From Variovorax paradoxus (GTDB taxonomy: Bacteria > Pseudomonadota > Gammaproteobacteria > Burkholderiales > Burkholderiaceae_C), in the NCBI RefSeq assembly GCF_030815975.1, contig NZ_JAUSXL010000002.1:3522501-3586500 (forward strand): a stretch of 64,000 nucleotides of DNA. The letters run 5' to 3'. Positions 1 to 8,133 of this stretch are shown piece by piece (position 1 is the stretch's first letter; each line of letters opens with the position of its first letter). The translations under genes were made by a program, and so were the position numbers. The notes under the pieces were generated by a model. It had not been told where the DNA came from, searched no databases, and saw nothing but the letters and a program-made list of their open reading frames with translations.

Positions 1-63
1 TGTCTGGCTCCCGCGCCGATGCAACCCAGCTGCTGCGCGCCGGGTCGTGCGTGTCGTTCAGGT

Positions 64-576
64 TCATGGCCGAGCTGTCCGATCGGCGGTCCAGGCGGCC
101 AGGTGGGCGTGCGCCTCTTGCTCGAAGGCAGCGAGGTCGGCCTCGGTGGCGGTGGAAGTGGTCAGCTCCAGACGAACGCCATTCGGATCGAAGAAGTAGA
201 TCGAGCGCACAAAGCCGTGCTCGACCGGGCCGATGACGTCAATGCCTGACTCGGTCAGGCGCTTGCGCATTACCGCCAGCGCGGCCTCTGATTCGACAGT
301 GAAGGCGATGTGCTGCACCCAGGCCGGCGTGTTCGGCGACGGCTCCGCCGCCTGGCCGTCGCCGAGGTCGAAGAACGCGATGAACGAGCCGTCTTCGAGC
401 CGGAAGAAGAGGTGTACGTAGGGGCTGTGCTCGCCGGTGCTCGGCACGGTGTCCGCGCGGATGACGTGTGCCAGCGGTAGGCCAAGCAAATCCTCGTAGA
501 AGCTGCGCGTCTGCTCGGCGTTCTTGCAGCGGGTGGCGTAGTGGTGCAGTCGGTGGATCTTCGAAGGGCTCGACAT
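64..576 (-). CDS. VOC-family (extradiol dioxygenase/glyoxalase-like) protein
   Basis: A 170-residue protein of the vicinal-oxygen-chelate fold. The N-terminal module begins with HHYATRC, followed by FYEDLLGLPL, and there are later histidines in YVHLFF and WVQHIAF. It ends with GVRLELTT, whose Glu sits where type I extradiol dioxygenases place a metal ligand. The pattern His, His, Glu suggests a metal-dependent ring-cleavage or glyoxalase-type enzyme in the cytoplasm, but the substrate cannot be read from the sequence. The start is the ATG at 576, which has only a weak ribosome site. The LuxR gene upstream lies on the same strand 91 bases away, with an inverted repeat between them. Confidence 0.8.
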   Translation of the reverse strand: MSSPSKIHRLHHYATRCKNAEQTRSFYEDLLGLPLAHVIRADTVPSTGEHSPYVHLFFRLEDGSFIAFFDLGDGQAAEPSPNTPAWVQHIAFTVESEAALAVMRKRLTESGIDVIGPVEHGFVRSIYFFDPNGVRLELTTSTATEADLAAFEQEAHAHLAAWTADRTARP

Positions 577-589
577 GGGTGGGACCGAT

Positions 590-612
590 GAGTGAGAAAC
601 GAGTCCTCACTC
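590..612. promoter_or_regulatory. Inverted repeat in front of the VOC gene
   Basis: GAGTGAG (590-596) and CTCACTC (606-612) are perfect 7-base arms around a 9-base spacer, 14 bases upstream of the VOC start codon at 576. There is no T-tract on either side, so an operator or 5' leader hairpin fits better than an intrinsic terminator. Confidence 0.35.
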
Positions 613-667
613 TAGGTTTTGGTCCCTGGCGCGTCTGTCCCGCTGCAATGGGGACAGCGCAGAGCCC

Positions 668-1486
668 TCAGTGGCTCTGATGTGCCACTGTCGCACTCCA
701 TAGGTTCTGGAGGGCACGACGGTTCGCCACGCCCAGCTTCTCGAACGCACGCTTCTTGTAAGTCACGATGCTGCTGGCCTCGACATCGCAGAAGAGGGCG
801 ATCTCCTTGGCCGCCAAGCCGGCGAGCAGGCCCGCGCACACTTGGCGTTCCCGCCGGCTCAGCGCCGTGAAGGCCGATGCCAGGCGTTCCTCGATCAAGG
901 CGACGGTGTCCCGTAGCGGCGGCGCTGCGCCTTGGTCAAGCAGTTCGACATGCCTGTCCACAAGGGCCAGCAGCGTCTCCGCCTGGGTCGCGAACTGATG
1001 CACTTCGTCGAGCGCGAACGGCCCGCGGGTGGCGCGCCGATAGGCGCTGAAGATCATGCGCCGATGGCTCTGGGCCGCAAGGATCGATATCCGATCCACG
1101 AGGTGCGGCCCTTCATAGCAGAACGCACGGTAGCGCGAATGCGTGATCTGGTCCCACGCCTGTTGGCACAGCACCGCCGTGCCGCAGTGTTGCTGCGCGC
1201 GCATCAGTTGCCCCAAGGCGGGATCGTTGTGCCAGTAGCCTTCAACATAGCGTTGCGCAGCGCGTTCCGCAAACAGGTTGCCCAGGGCATCGACGGCGCG
1301 GGCGACACGGTATGTCGGCTGACCACTCTCGTCGATCGAGAAGGCCGTGAACAACTCAGCACCGACGCTGGCGCTTACGGCCTCCAGCAACGTATCGCCA
1401 AAGGGCGCTTTTCCCAGTGTTCGGACCACCGGCGCGAGGGCATGCGCGTCCAGTGCATTCGCACTGTGGCTGATTTCGATGATCAT
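668..1486 (-). CDS. LuxR-family transcriptional regulator
   Basis: A 272-residue protein with a GerE/LuxR helix-turn-helix at the C-terminus (about residues 205-260). LSRRERQVCAGLLAGLAAKE is the typical LTxRExEVL helix, followed by ALFCDVEASSIVTYKKRAFEKLGV. The N-terminal 200 residues do not show an obvious response-regulator receiver (no DD...D...K pattern) or a clear autoinducer pocket, so the signal is unknown. It is transcribed toward the VOC gene, which it may control. The 183-base gap to the LacI gene holds no recognisable gene. Confidence 0.85.
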   Translation of the reverse strand: MIIEISHSANALDAHALAPVVRTLGKAPFGDTLLEAVSASVGAELFTAFSIDESGQPTYRVARAVDALGNLFAERAAQRYVEGYWHNDPALGQLMRAQQHCGTAVLCQQAWDQITHSRYRAFCYEGPHLVDRISILAAQSHRRMIFSAYRRATRGPFALDEVHQFATQAETLLALVDRHVELLDQGAAPPLRDTVALIEERLASAFTALSRRERQVCAGLLAGLAAKEIALFCDVEASSIVTYKKRAFEKLGVANRRALQNLWSATVAHQSH

Positions 1487-1669
1487 CGTTTGTCTCCTGT
1501 GCTGCCGTGCCGCTTCGTGCTGGAACCAGTGTTTTCTTTGAAAGTCATTCTATCGGCGGCATCTGGCTTGATCGGCAAAACGCGTTGTCAAACGTTAAGC
1601 GACCTCGGAGATGCGGTCGGGCATCAGATTCCAGGGTGACCGTCATGCGTATCACGCTCTTGATACGGT

Positions 1670-2713
1670 TCATGTACTGCTTCGCTCGATCACCTCAAAG
1701 CCGATGTCCACGAACTGCGCCCCAGGATCCTCGCCAGCCAGCCGCGCAAGCAGCATCTGCCCCGCGCGTTCGCCCATCTCGGCGCGGCGAATGCGCACGG
1801 TGGAGAGGCGCGGCGACGCGGCGCGCGCAATCGGCATGTCGCCGAATCCCATCACCGCGAGGCGTCCGGGCACGTTCCAGCCGCGTTGCTGGCACTCAAA
1901 GAGCAGGCCGGCGGCCAGCAGGTCGTTGTTGCAGAAAACGGCGGTGATGTCGGGGCGCCGCGCGAGCAGCTGTGCAAGGCGCGGCCCGGCGTCGTCGATC
2001 TGCACCGGCGGGCGGATCAGTTCGGCGGGCACATCGCCCGCACCATGCGCGACTGCTTCGGCGCGAAAGCCTGCGAGACGCAGGCGCGAGCGTTCTTCTT
2101 CGGCACCGATGAACGCCAGCACCTTGTGCCCGCGCGCCAGCAGGTGCCGCGCTGCGGCGCGGCCCGCGCCGATGTTCGAAAAGCCCACCAGCATGTCAAC
2201 CGGCGCTTCGCCGCCAGCGGCGGGTAGATCCCAGGTCTGCACCACCGGGACGCCGACGCGGCGCAGCTTGAGCCGCAGGGCGCTGGGCTGTGCAAGGCCC
2301 GTGAGCACGAGCCCGTCAACGCGTCGACCGAGGAAAGTGTCGACGAGAGCAGCCTCTTCGCTGTGGCGGTAGGCGCTCTGGCCCAGCAGCAATTGGTAGC
2401 CGCCATCGGCGAGCGTCTGCGCCAGCGCCTCCAGAGTTTCGGAGAACACGAGATTCGAAATGGTCGGCACGATCGCCGCCACGATGCGTGAGCGCTTCGA
2501 GGCCAGGCTGCCAGCCATGAGATTGGGCACGTAGCCGAGCCGCTCGACTGCAGCGCGCACGGCCGCCAGCGTGTAGGGCGAAAGCTTGCCGGGTGTGTTG
2601 ATGGCACGCGAGACGGTGACCAGCGACACGCCGGCTTCGCGCGCCACGTCGCTCATGCGAGCGGTGCCTGGCAGCGCGGTTTCTTCGGGAATGTGGATCT
2701 TGGAAGAGGGCAT
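1670..2713 (-). CDS. LacI/GntR-type sugar-acid regulator
   Basis: A 347-residue LacI-family repressor. The helix-turn-helix is at about residues 18-40 (MSDVAREAGVSLVTVSRAIN), followed by the hinge helix region LGYVPNLMAGSLASKRS. A periplasmic-binding-protein-like effector domain follows (IVAAIVPTISN, VDGLVLTG, DITAVFCNNDLLAAGLL). The gene is divergent from the Bug receptor and galactarate dehydratase genes. The gap between them carries two palindromes centred on AAGCGCT, the usual LacI-family core. The likely role is control of the adjacent sugar-acid genes, with the effector probably an aldarate or a pathway intermediate (inference). Confidence 0.9.
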   Translation of the reverse strand: MPSSKIHIPEETALPGTARMSDVAREAGVSLVTVSRAINTPGKLSPYTLAAVRAAVERLGYVPNLMAGSLASKRSRIVAAIVPTISNLVFSETLEALAQTLADGGYQLLLGQSAYRHSEEAALVDTFLGRRVDGLVLTGLAQPSALRLKLRRVGVPVVQTWDLPAAGGEAPVDMLVGFSNIGAGRAAARHLLARGHKVLAFIGAEEERSRLRLAGFRAEAVAHGAGDVPAELIRPPVQIDDAGPRLAQLLARRPDITAVFCNNDLLAAGLLFECQQRGWNVPGRLAVMGFGDMPIARAASPRLSTVRIRRAEMGERAGQMLLARLAGEDPGAQFVDIGFEVIERSST

Positions 2714-2762
2714 GGCGAAACGCTATCGATCATAGCCTTCGGTGGTCCGCGACACACCCTGC

Positions 2763-2779
2763 AACGAAAGCGCTACCAG
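2763..2779. promoter_or_regulatory. Candidate LacI-family operator 1
   Basis: AACGAAAGCGCTACCAG contains the AAGCGCT core of LacI-family operators with a degenerate right arm. It lies 50 bases upstream of the LacI start codon, in the gap shared with the divergent Bug receptor gene. Confidence 0.4.
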
Positions 2780-2864
2780 CCAAGCTTCCCGGGTCCCATG
2801 TGTTGGGATTTAGAAGAGAGTCTCCAGATATGCACGACCTGCAAGACCTCGCATGAAAGCCAAA

Positions 2865-2880
2865 ATGAAAGCGCTTCCAT
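2865..2880. promoter_or_regulatory. Candidate LacI-family operator 2
   Basis: ATGAAAGCGCTTCCAT is a 16-base palindrome with a single mismatched pair and the central CG typical of LacI/GntR sites. It lies 45 bases upstream of the Bug receptor start, about 100 bases from the other site, a spacing compatible with looping by a tetrameric repressor. Confidence 0.6.
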
Positions 2881-2925
2881 CAACATGCACCGAACAAGCG
2901 AATCCAACGCACAGGAGACAAATCC

Positions 2926-3894
2926 ATGTTCCGCAGAACCCTTCTTGCCGCCCTGGCCGTCGCCGGCCTGCTGGCCGGCGCAGCCCACGCCCAGGACGAC
3001 TACCCCTCGCGCCCCGTGAAGCTCATCGTGCCGTTCCCCGCGGGCGGTACCAGCGACATCATGGGTCGCCTGATTGCCGAGGTGCTCGGGCGGCAGCTCA
3101 AGCAGCCGTTCATCGTCGACAACAAGGGCGGGGCGGGCGGCGCCATCGGCACCGAGCAGGCGGCCAGAGCGCCGGGAGACGGCTACACGCTGCTGCTGTC
3201 AGGCATCGGCAGCAACGCGATCATCCACGGCTTCTCGCCCAAGCCGCCGTATGACTCGAACCGCGACTTCGTCCACGTGTCGCAGCTTGCGGCCGGGCCC
3301 AACGTGCTGGTGGTGAACCCGTCGTTCCCGGCGAAGAACTTCAAGGAGTTCGTCGCCTGGGTCAAGGCCAACCCGGGCAAGTTCAGCTACGGGCAGGTCA
3401 ACGCCTCGTCCGGCCACGTCACCACCGAATACCTCAAGCAGGTGGCGGGACTCGATATGGTTGGCATTCCATACAAGGGCAGCGCACCCGCGCTCAACGA
3501 CGTGCTGGCCGACCAGATTCCCGGCATGTTCACGAACCAGGACTCGGTGCTGCCGCACATCAAGGCCGGCAAGCTGCGAGCCCTGGTCGTCACCAGTGCG
3601 CAGCGCAACCCGCTGTTCCCCGAAGTGCCTACGGTGGCCGAGTCGGGCTACCCCGGTTTCAGCGCCGTGTCGTGGACCGGCCTGTCGGCGCCCAAGGGCA
3701 CGCCGAAGGCCGTCGCCGACAAGCTCGAGGCCGCCATGGTCAAGGGCTTTGCGGACCCGGCCGTGCGCGCCAAGCTGGAATCCAACGGCTTCGTGGTCGT
3801 GGCTTCGCACTCGGCGGACTACACGCGCTTCGTGCAGGATGAAACCGCGCGCTGGACGCAAGTCGTGCAGAAGGCCGGCCTCAAGCTCGATTGA
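2926..3894 (+). CDS. Bug-family (TctC) periplasmic solute receptor
   Basis: A 322-residue tripartite-tricarboxylate-transporter receptor. The signal peptide is MFRRTLLAALAVAGLLAGAAHA, cleaved after AHA. The mature protein starts with YPSRPVKLIVPFPAGGTSD and has the family motifs IVDNKGGAGG and GYTLLL. Such proteins bind carboxylated solutes in the periplasm. No TctA or TctB membrane partner is in the window. AGGAG (2912-2916) serves the ATG at 2926. It is the first gene after the LacI operator and probably heads the galactarate operon, so an aldarate or uronate is a reasonable ligand (inference). Confidence 0.93.
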   Translation: MFRRTLLAALAVAGLLAGAAHAQDDYPSRPVKLIVPFPAGGTSDIMGRLIAEVLGRQLKQPFIVDNKGGAGGAIGTEQAARAPGDGYTLLLSGIGSNAIIHGFSPKPPYDSNRDFVHVSQLAAGPNVLVVNPSFPAKNFKEFVAWVKANPGKFSYGQVNASSGHVTTEYLKQVAGLDMVGIPYKGSAPALNDVLADQIPGMFTNQDSVLPHIKAGKLRALVVTSAQRNPLFPEVPTVAESGYPGFSAVSWTGLSAPKGTPKAVADKLEAAMVKGFADPAVRAKLESNGFVVVASHSADYTRFVQDETARWTQVVQKAGLKLD

Positions 3895-3946
3895 ACCTCG
3901 CATCTCGCCCTTTTTTCTTCCTTGTTTCTCTTCCGAAAGTGACCGT

Positions 3947-5143
3947 ATGAAAGCCGTCGAATCCAACATCGTTTCCTATGCCAAGGTGGCCGAGGGCGCG
4001 CGCACCGCAGCAGACGCGGTCGACCGCATCGACTGGATCAAGGTCTCGCTCATGTACCTGCCGCTCGCCACGCCGGTGAGCGATGCCAAGGTGCTCACCG
4101 GGCGCCAGAAGCCGCTGACCGAAATCGTCTTCATCTTTGCCGAGATCCGCACGCGCGACGGCCATGAAGGTATCGGCTTCGGCTACTCCAAACGCGCGGG
4201 CGGCCCCGGCATGTACGCGCATGCCAAGGAGCTCGCGCCCAACCTGCTGGGCGAAGACCCGAACGACATCTCGCGCCTGTTCACCAAGCTGCTGTGGGCC
4301 GGCGCGAGCATGGGTCGCAGCGGCCTCACGACACAGGCCATCGCACCCTTCGACATCGCGCTTTGGGACCTGAAGGCCAAGCGCGCGAAGCTGCCGCTGG
4401 CCAAGCTGCTCGGCGCAGAGCGCGACTCGGTGCAGTGCTACAACACCTCGGGCGGATACTTGCACACGCCGCTCGACCAGGTGCTCAAGAACGTGGCCAT
4501 CTCGCGCGAGAGCGGCATCGGCGGCATCAAGCTCAAGGTGGGCCAGCCCGACCTCGCCATCGACATCCAGCGCGTGGGCGAAGTGCGCAAGCTGCTGGGC
4601 GACTCGTTCCCGCTGATGGTCGATGCCAACCAGCAATGGGACCGCCAGAAAGCCACGCGCGCCTGCCGCGCCTTCGAAGACTTCGACCTGACCTGGATCG
4701 AGGAGCCGCTCGACGCCTACGACTTCGAGGGTCACGCCCAGCTCGCCGCGCGCTTTGACACCGCCATTGCCACCGGCGAGATGCTCACCAGCTTCGGCGA
4801 GCACGCGCAGCTCATCATGGCCGAGGGCAGCGACTTCATCCAGCCCGACGCGCCGCGCGTGGGCGGCATCACGCCGTTCCTGCAGATCATGAACCTGGCC
4901 GCCTTCAAGGGCCGCAAGCTGGCGCCGCACTTCGCGATGGAGATCCATCTGCACTTGGCCGCGGCCTACCCGATCGAGCCCTGGCTCGAGCACTTCGAAT
5001 GGCTCGGCCCGATGTTCAACGAGCAGATGCACCTGAAGGACGGCCGCATGCATGTGTCCGACCGCCCGGGCCTGGGCTTCAGCCTGAGCGAGCAGGCGCT
5101 GCGCTGGACCACCGAGACGCAGGAGTTCGGCAAGCGGCCCTGA
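3947..5143 (+). CDS. L-talarate/galactarate dehydratase (enolase superfamily)
   Basis: A 398-residue acid-sugar dehydratase that removes water from galactarate/L-talarate to give 5-keto-4-deoxyglucarate. The sequence closely follows my memory of the Salmonella TalrD/GalrD enzyme. Residue numbers agree too: KxK bases Lys195 and Lys197, metal ligands Asp226, Glu252 and Glu278, and the Asp301/His328 dyad (in DAPRVGG and PHFAMEIH). The conserved segments PLATPVSDAKVLTGRQKPL and CYNTSGG are present. I chose the ATG at 3947 because it gives the family N-terminus; the frame is open further upstream over the receptor gene. It follows the Bug receptor by 52 bases in a likely operon. Confidence 0.93.
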   Translation: MKAVESNIVSYAKVAEGARTAADAVDRIDWIKVSLMYLPLATPVSDAKVLTGRQKPLTEIVFIFAEIRTRDGHEGIGFGYSKRAGGPGMYAHAKELAPNLLGEDPNDISRLFTKLLWAGASMGRSGLTTQAIAPFDIALWDLKAKRAKLPLAKLLGAERDSVQCYNTSGGYLHTPLDQVLKNVAISRESGIGGIKLKVGQPDLAIDIQRVGEVRKLLGDSFPLMVDANQQWDRQKATRACRAFEDFDLTWIEEPLDAYDFEGHAQLAARFDTAIATGEMLTSFGEHAQLIMAEGSDFIQPDAPRVGGITPFLQIMNLAAFKGRKLAPHFAMEIHLHLAAAYPIEPWLEHFEWLGPMFNEQMHLKDGRMHVSDRPGLGFSLSEQALRWTTETQEFGKRP

Positions 5144-5292
5144 ATCTGCGGTCGCCGCCACCGAGTCCCAGCCCGTGGGGATTTTGGGCCACCGTACCCG
5201 CGCGGCCATGTGCCGCGGCGGCGCGGGCCTCCTAGCATCGGCGGGGCGCGGGACCTCGTTCGCCGTCCCGATCGCGATCCACAGGAGACACC

Positions 5293-6105
5293 ATGATCGA
5301 CCGACGCACTTTCACCATCGCCAGTGCCTCCCTTGCGGGCGCGCTGGCATTCGGCACTATGGCCGCCCATGCGCAGGGTGGCACCCTGGCGCGCATCCAG
5401 CAGGCCAGGAAGATCCGCATTGCGCTCGACCCCAGCATCCCGCCCTGGTCGTACAAGAACGACAAGCTCGAGATGAGCGGGTCCGAATACGAGACCGCCA
5501 GGATGCTGGCGCAGGACCTCGGGGTTGTGCTGGAGATGGTGCCAACCAACGGCGCCAACCGCATTCCGCAGTTGATCACCGACAAGGCTGACATCGTGGT
5601 GGCCGCGATGACGATCACCGCCGAGCGGCAGAAGGTCATCGACTTTTCACTGCCGTACTCGGGCACGACCACGGCGGTCTCCGCGCCGCACGGCATGGCC
5701 ATCAAGACCATGGCCGACCTGATCGGCAAGCGCGTCGGCGTCGCGCGCGGCACCGTCATGGACACCGACTTGACCGCCACCGCCCCCAAGGGCGTGGAAA
5801 TCGTGCGCTTCGAGGACGAGGCGACCACGCTGACCGCGGTGCTGAGCGGGCAGGTCGACATCGTCGCGCAGTCGGTCACCCTGAACGAGACCGTCAACAA
5901 GCGTGACCCTGCCAAGGCGCTGGAAGCCAAGATCGTGATGCGCAACAGCCTGCACGGCATGGGCATGCGCAAGAATGACGTGCGGCTCAAGGAGTGGATC
6001 GACCAATGGGTGCGGACCAACATGGCCAACGGCAAGCTGGCCGCGGTGTTCAAGAAGAATCAGGGCGTCGACCTGCCCGACGCGGTGGTGCAGGCCGCGC
6101 GCTAG
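5293..6105 (+). CDS. ABC transporter substrate-binding protein (SBP_bac_3)
   Basis: A 270-residue family-3 periplasmic receptor with a signal peptide (MIDRRTFTIASASLAGALAF, Tat-like RRTF, cleaved near AHA). The mature part has KIRIALDPSIPPWSY, the SGSEYETARML helix, DIVVAAMTITAERQKVIDFS and the RFEDEATTLTAVLSGQVDIV hinge. It is closely similar to the three receptors at 8134-12930. ACAGGAGACACC precedes the ATG. A 149-base gap without a gene separates it from the dehydratase. It probably delivers an amino acid or acidic solute to the ABC permeases encoded at 8967-11023 (inference from context). Confidence 0.92.
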   Translation: MIDRRTFTIASASLAGALAFGTMAAHAQGGTLARIQQARKIRIALDPSIPPWSYKNDKLEMSGSEYETARMLAQDLGVVLEMVPTNGANRIPQLITDKADIVVAAMTITAERQKVIDFSLPYSGTTTAVSAPHGMAIKTMADLIGKRVGVARGTVMDTDLTATAPKGVEIVRFEDEATTLTAVLSGQVDIVAQSVTLNETVNKRDPAKALEAKIVMRNSLHGMGMRKNDVRLKEWIDQWVRTNMANGKLAAVFKKNQGVDLPDAVVQAAR

Positions 6106-6144
6106 ACCCCCCGCGACGCGGGCTCAACAGAAACCTCTTCAAAG

Positions 6145-6999
6145 ATGAAACGTATTGCCATCACGGGCGCCGCAGGACTGGTGGGAACCGGCCTGCGCGC
6201 GCAACTGCTCAAGCGCGGCTACCGCGTGCTGTCGCTGGACATCAAGCCGATCCAGGACATTGCGGCCCATGAGGAAGCTGCCGTCGTCGACATCACCGAC
6301 CAGGCGGCTATGACGCGGCACCTGCAGGGCTGCGACGCCGTCGTGCATCTCGCGGCTTGCACCACGGATGCCCCCTGGCCCGAGCAGGTCAAGCTTAGCG
6401 TCGAGGGTTGCATCAGCGTGTTCGATGCCGCGCGCGATGCCGGCGTGCGCCGCGTCGTCTACGCCAGTTCACACCACGTGGTCGGCCTGCACCCGCGCGC
6501 GCCGCACGGACCGCGCATGGGCGACACGGCCATCCTGCGGCCCGACAGCCGCTACGCCGTGGGCAAGGCCTTCGGCGAGTCCCTCGGTGCGCTGTACGCC
6601 TACAAGTACGGCATGCAGGTGCTGGCAGTGCGCATCGGCAATGTCAACACGCGGCCGATCGACCGGCGCCGCCTAGGCAGCTGGCTCAGCTGGCGCGACC
6701 TGGGCCAGTTGGTGGCCATCGGCATCGAGCATCCGGACATCGGCTTCGACATCGTCTACGGCATTTCCGACGCCGAGGGCCGCCATTACGACAACGCCAC
6801 GGCCTACGCACTGGGCTATGTGCCGCAGGACAGCTCCGAGGGCTGGAACGAACAGGTGCTGCGTGACGATCCGCCGCCCACCCCCGCCAACACGGCGGCG
6901 CTCGCCGCGGCCGAGCTGACGCTGGGCGGTCAGTTCTCGCAATCCGAATACGAAGGCGACACCGACCGGCTATTGCGGCGCACGAGGAGCGCCGCATGA
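6145..6999 (+). CDS. Uronate-dehydrogenase-like NAD(P)-dependent SDR
   Basis: A 284-residue extended short-chain dehydrogenase. It has an N-terminal Rossmann motif ITGAAGLVGTGLRAQL, a YASSHHVVG strand and an active-site YAVGK (YxxxK). Length and layout match bacterial uronate dehydrogenases, which oxidise galacturonate or glucuronate to the aldarolactone. The neighbouring galactarate dehydratase supports this, because its substrate is the hydrolysed product. The stop overlaps the next ATG (ATGA), showing translational coupling with the second enolase-type enzyme. Another hexose/uronate epimerase function cannot be excluded. Confidence 0.8.
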   Translation: MKRIAITGAAGLVGTGLRAQLLKRGYRVLSLDIKPIQDIAAHEEAAVVDITDQAAMTRHLQGCDAVVHLAACTTDAPWPEQVKLSVEGCISVFDAARDAGVRRVVYASSHHVVGLHPRAPHGPRMGDTAILRPDSRYAVGKAFGESLGALYAYKYGMQVLAVRIGNVNTRPIDRRRLGSWLSWRDLGQLVAIGIEHPDIGFDIVYGISDAEGRHYDNATAYALGYVPQDSSEGWNEQVLRDDPPPTPANTAALAAAELTLGGQFSQSEYEGDTDRLLRRTRSAA

Positions 7000-8087
7000 A
7001 GATCGCGCACATCGAGGTCATCGAGGCGGCCATTCCGTTCGACGACGGCGGCAGCGGCCTGGGCATCACGCCGGGCCGCTGGGACTCGCTCGAGTTCGTG
7101 CTGGTGCGCGTCGAGACGGACACCGGCCTCGTCGGCTGGGGCGAATGCTTCGCCTACTCCTGCCGCGCTGCGGTGGCGGCGGCCGCGCGCGGCATGGTCG
7201 CGCCCTTGCTGCAGGGGCGCGAGCTGCCGGCCACGCCCGAGGCGCTGACGCTGGAGCTGCAGCGCCGGCTGCACCTGTTCGGCCGCTACGGCATCACGAT
7301 GTTCGCCATTTCCGGCTTCGATATCGCGCTGTGGGACATCGCCGCCAAGTCGCAGGACAAGCCGTTGCATGCCCTGCTGGGCGGCGCGCGGCGCAGCGAG
7401 ATGCCGGCCTATGCGAGCTTGGTGCGCTACGGCGACGCCGAGCTGGTGCAGAAATACTGCCGCGAAGCCGTTGCCCAGGGCTACCGCTACATCAAGCTGC
7501 ACGAGATCGAGCCCGACATCCTCCGTGCCGGCCGCGCCGCCAGCGGGCCGGGCATCGGCCTGTCGGTGGACGTCAATTGCGCCTGGTCGACCGAGCAGGC
7601 CCGGGAGCGTATCGCCGTGCTGCGCGAGGTGGATGCGATGTGGGTCGAGGAGCCGGTGTTTCCACCAGAGGACATCCGCACCCAGGCGCAATTGAACAGC
7701 ACGTTCCCGCTCGGCGCCGGCGAGAACGCCTGCACGCGCCACGAGTTCGCGCGCATGCTGGAAGCAGGCGCCGTGCGCTTTGCCCAACCCTCGGTGATCA
7801 AGGTCGGCGGCGTTACCGAGTTCGTGGCCGTTGCGGCCCTCGCCGAGGCGCAGGGTGTGTCGGTGATGCCGCATTCGCCGTACTTCGGCCCCGGCTACTT
7901 CGCCACGCTGCAGCTCGGCGCGGGCCTGGCGGGCGAGCCGCTGTTCGAGCACCTGTACGTGAAGCCTGCGGCCGACCTGGCCGAGGGCGGCACGCCGCTG
8001 CCGGTGCGCGGCGTGGTGCGCATTCCGCAGGTGCCGGGCCACGGCTTCGTGCCCGACGCGCAGGTGCTGGCGCGCTACCGCATCTGA
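6996..8087 (+). CDS. Mandelate racemase/muconate lactonizing-type enolase-superfamily enzyme
   Basis: A 363-residue enolase-superfamily protein with N-terminal capping domain (VRVETDTGLVGWGECF) and barrel. Metal ligands are recognisable: Asp in LSVDVNCAW, Glu in WVEEPVF and Glu in GAGENACT. A catalytic His is likely in VMPHSPYFGPGY. The second-strand motif is YIKLHE, so the second Lys of the usual KxK is His. The substrate is therefore not obvious; candidates are an aldarolactone cycloisomerase or another acid-sugar dehydratase. It is translationally coupled to the uronate-dehydrogenase-like gene, which favours the lactone product of that enzyme as substrate (inference). Confidence 0.85.
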   Translation: MKIAHIEVIEAAIPFDDGGSGLGITPGRWDSLEFVLVRVETDTGLVGWGECFAYSCRAAVAAAARGMVAPLLQGRELPATPEALTLELQRRLHLFGRYGITMFAISGFDIALWDIAAKSQDKPLHALLGGARRSEMPAYASLVRYGDAELVQKYCREAVAQGYRYIKLHEIEPDILRAGRAASGPGIGLSVDVNCAWSTEQARERIAVLREVDAMWVEEPVFPPEDIRTQAQLNSTFPLGAGENACTRHEFARMLEAGAVRFAQPSVIKVGGVTEFVAVAALAEAQGVSVMPHSPYFGPGYFATLQLGAGLAGEPLFEHLYVKPAADLAEGGTPLPVRGVVRIPQVPGHGFVPDAQVLARYRI

Positions 8088-8099
8088 CCCCGTGAGCAT

Positions 8100-8125
8100 G
8101 GCCGCTCCCGCACACAGGAGCGGCC
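8100..8125. terminator. Hairpin between convergent genes
   Basis: GGCCGCTCC (8100-8108) and GGAGCGGCC (8117-8125) form a perfect 9-bp stem with an 8-base loop. It lies exactly between the convergent stops at 8087 and 8134. There is no T-run, so it may work bidirectionally or by stabilising 3' ends rather than as a classical intrinsic terminator. Confidence 0.55.
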
Positions 8126-8133
8126 GGGCGGCT

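Noticed and set aside
3881..5209. 442-codon minus-strand frame opposite the galactarate dehydratase
   Set aside because: A shadow of the real gene; the translation is Arg/Ala/Gln-rich without motifs.
5144..5292. Terminator in the gap after galactarate dehydratase
   Set aside because: CCCGCGC and GCGCGGG can pair, but the region is uniformly GC-rich, the pairing is imperfect and there is no T-run; cannot be told from chance.
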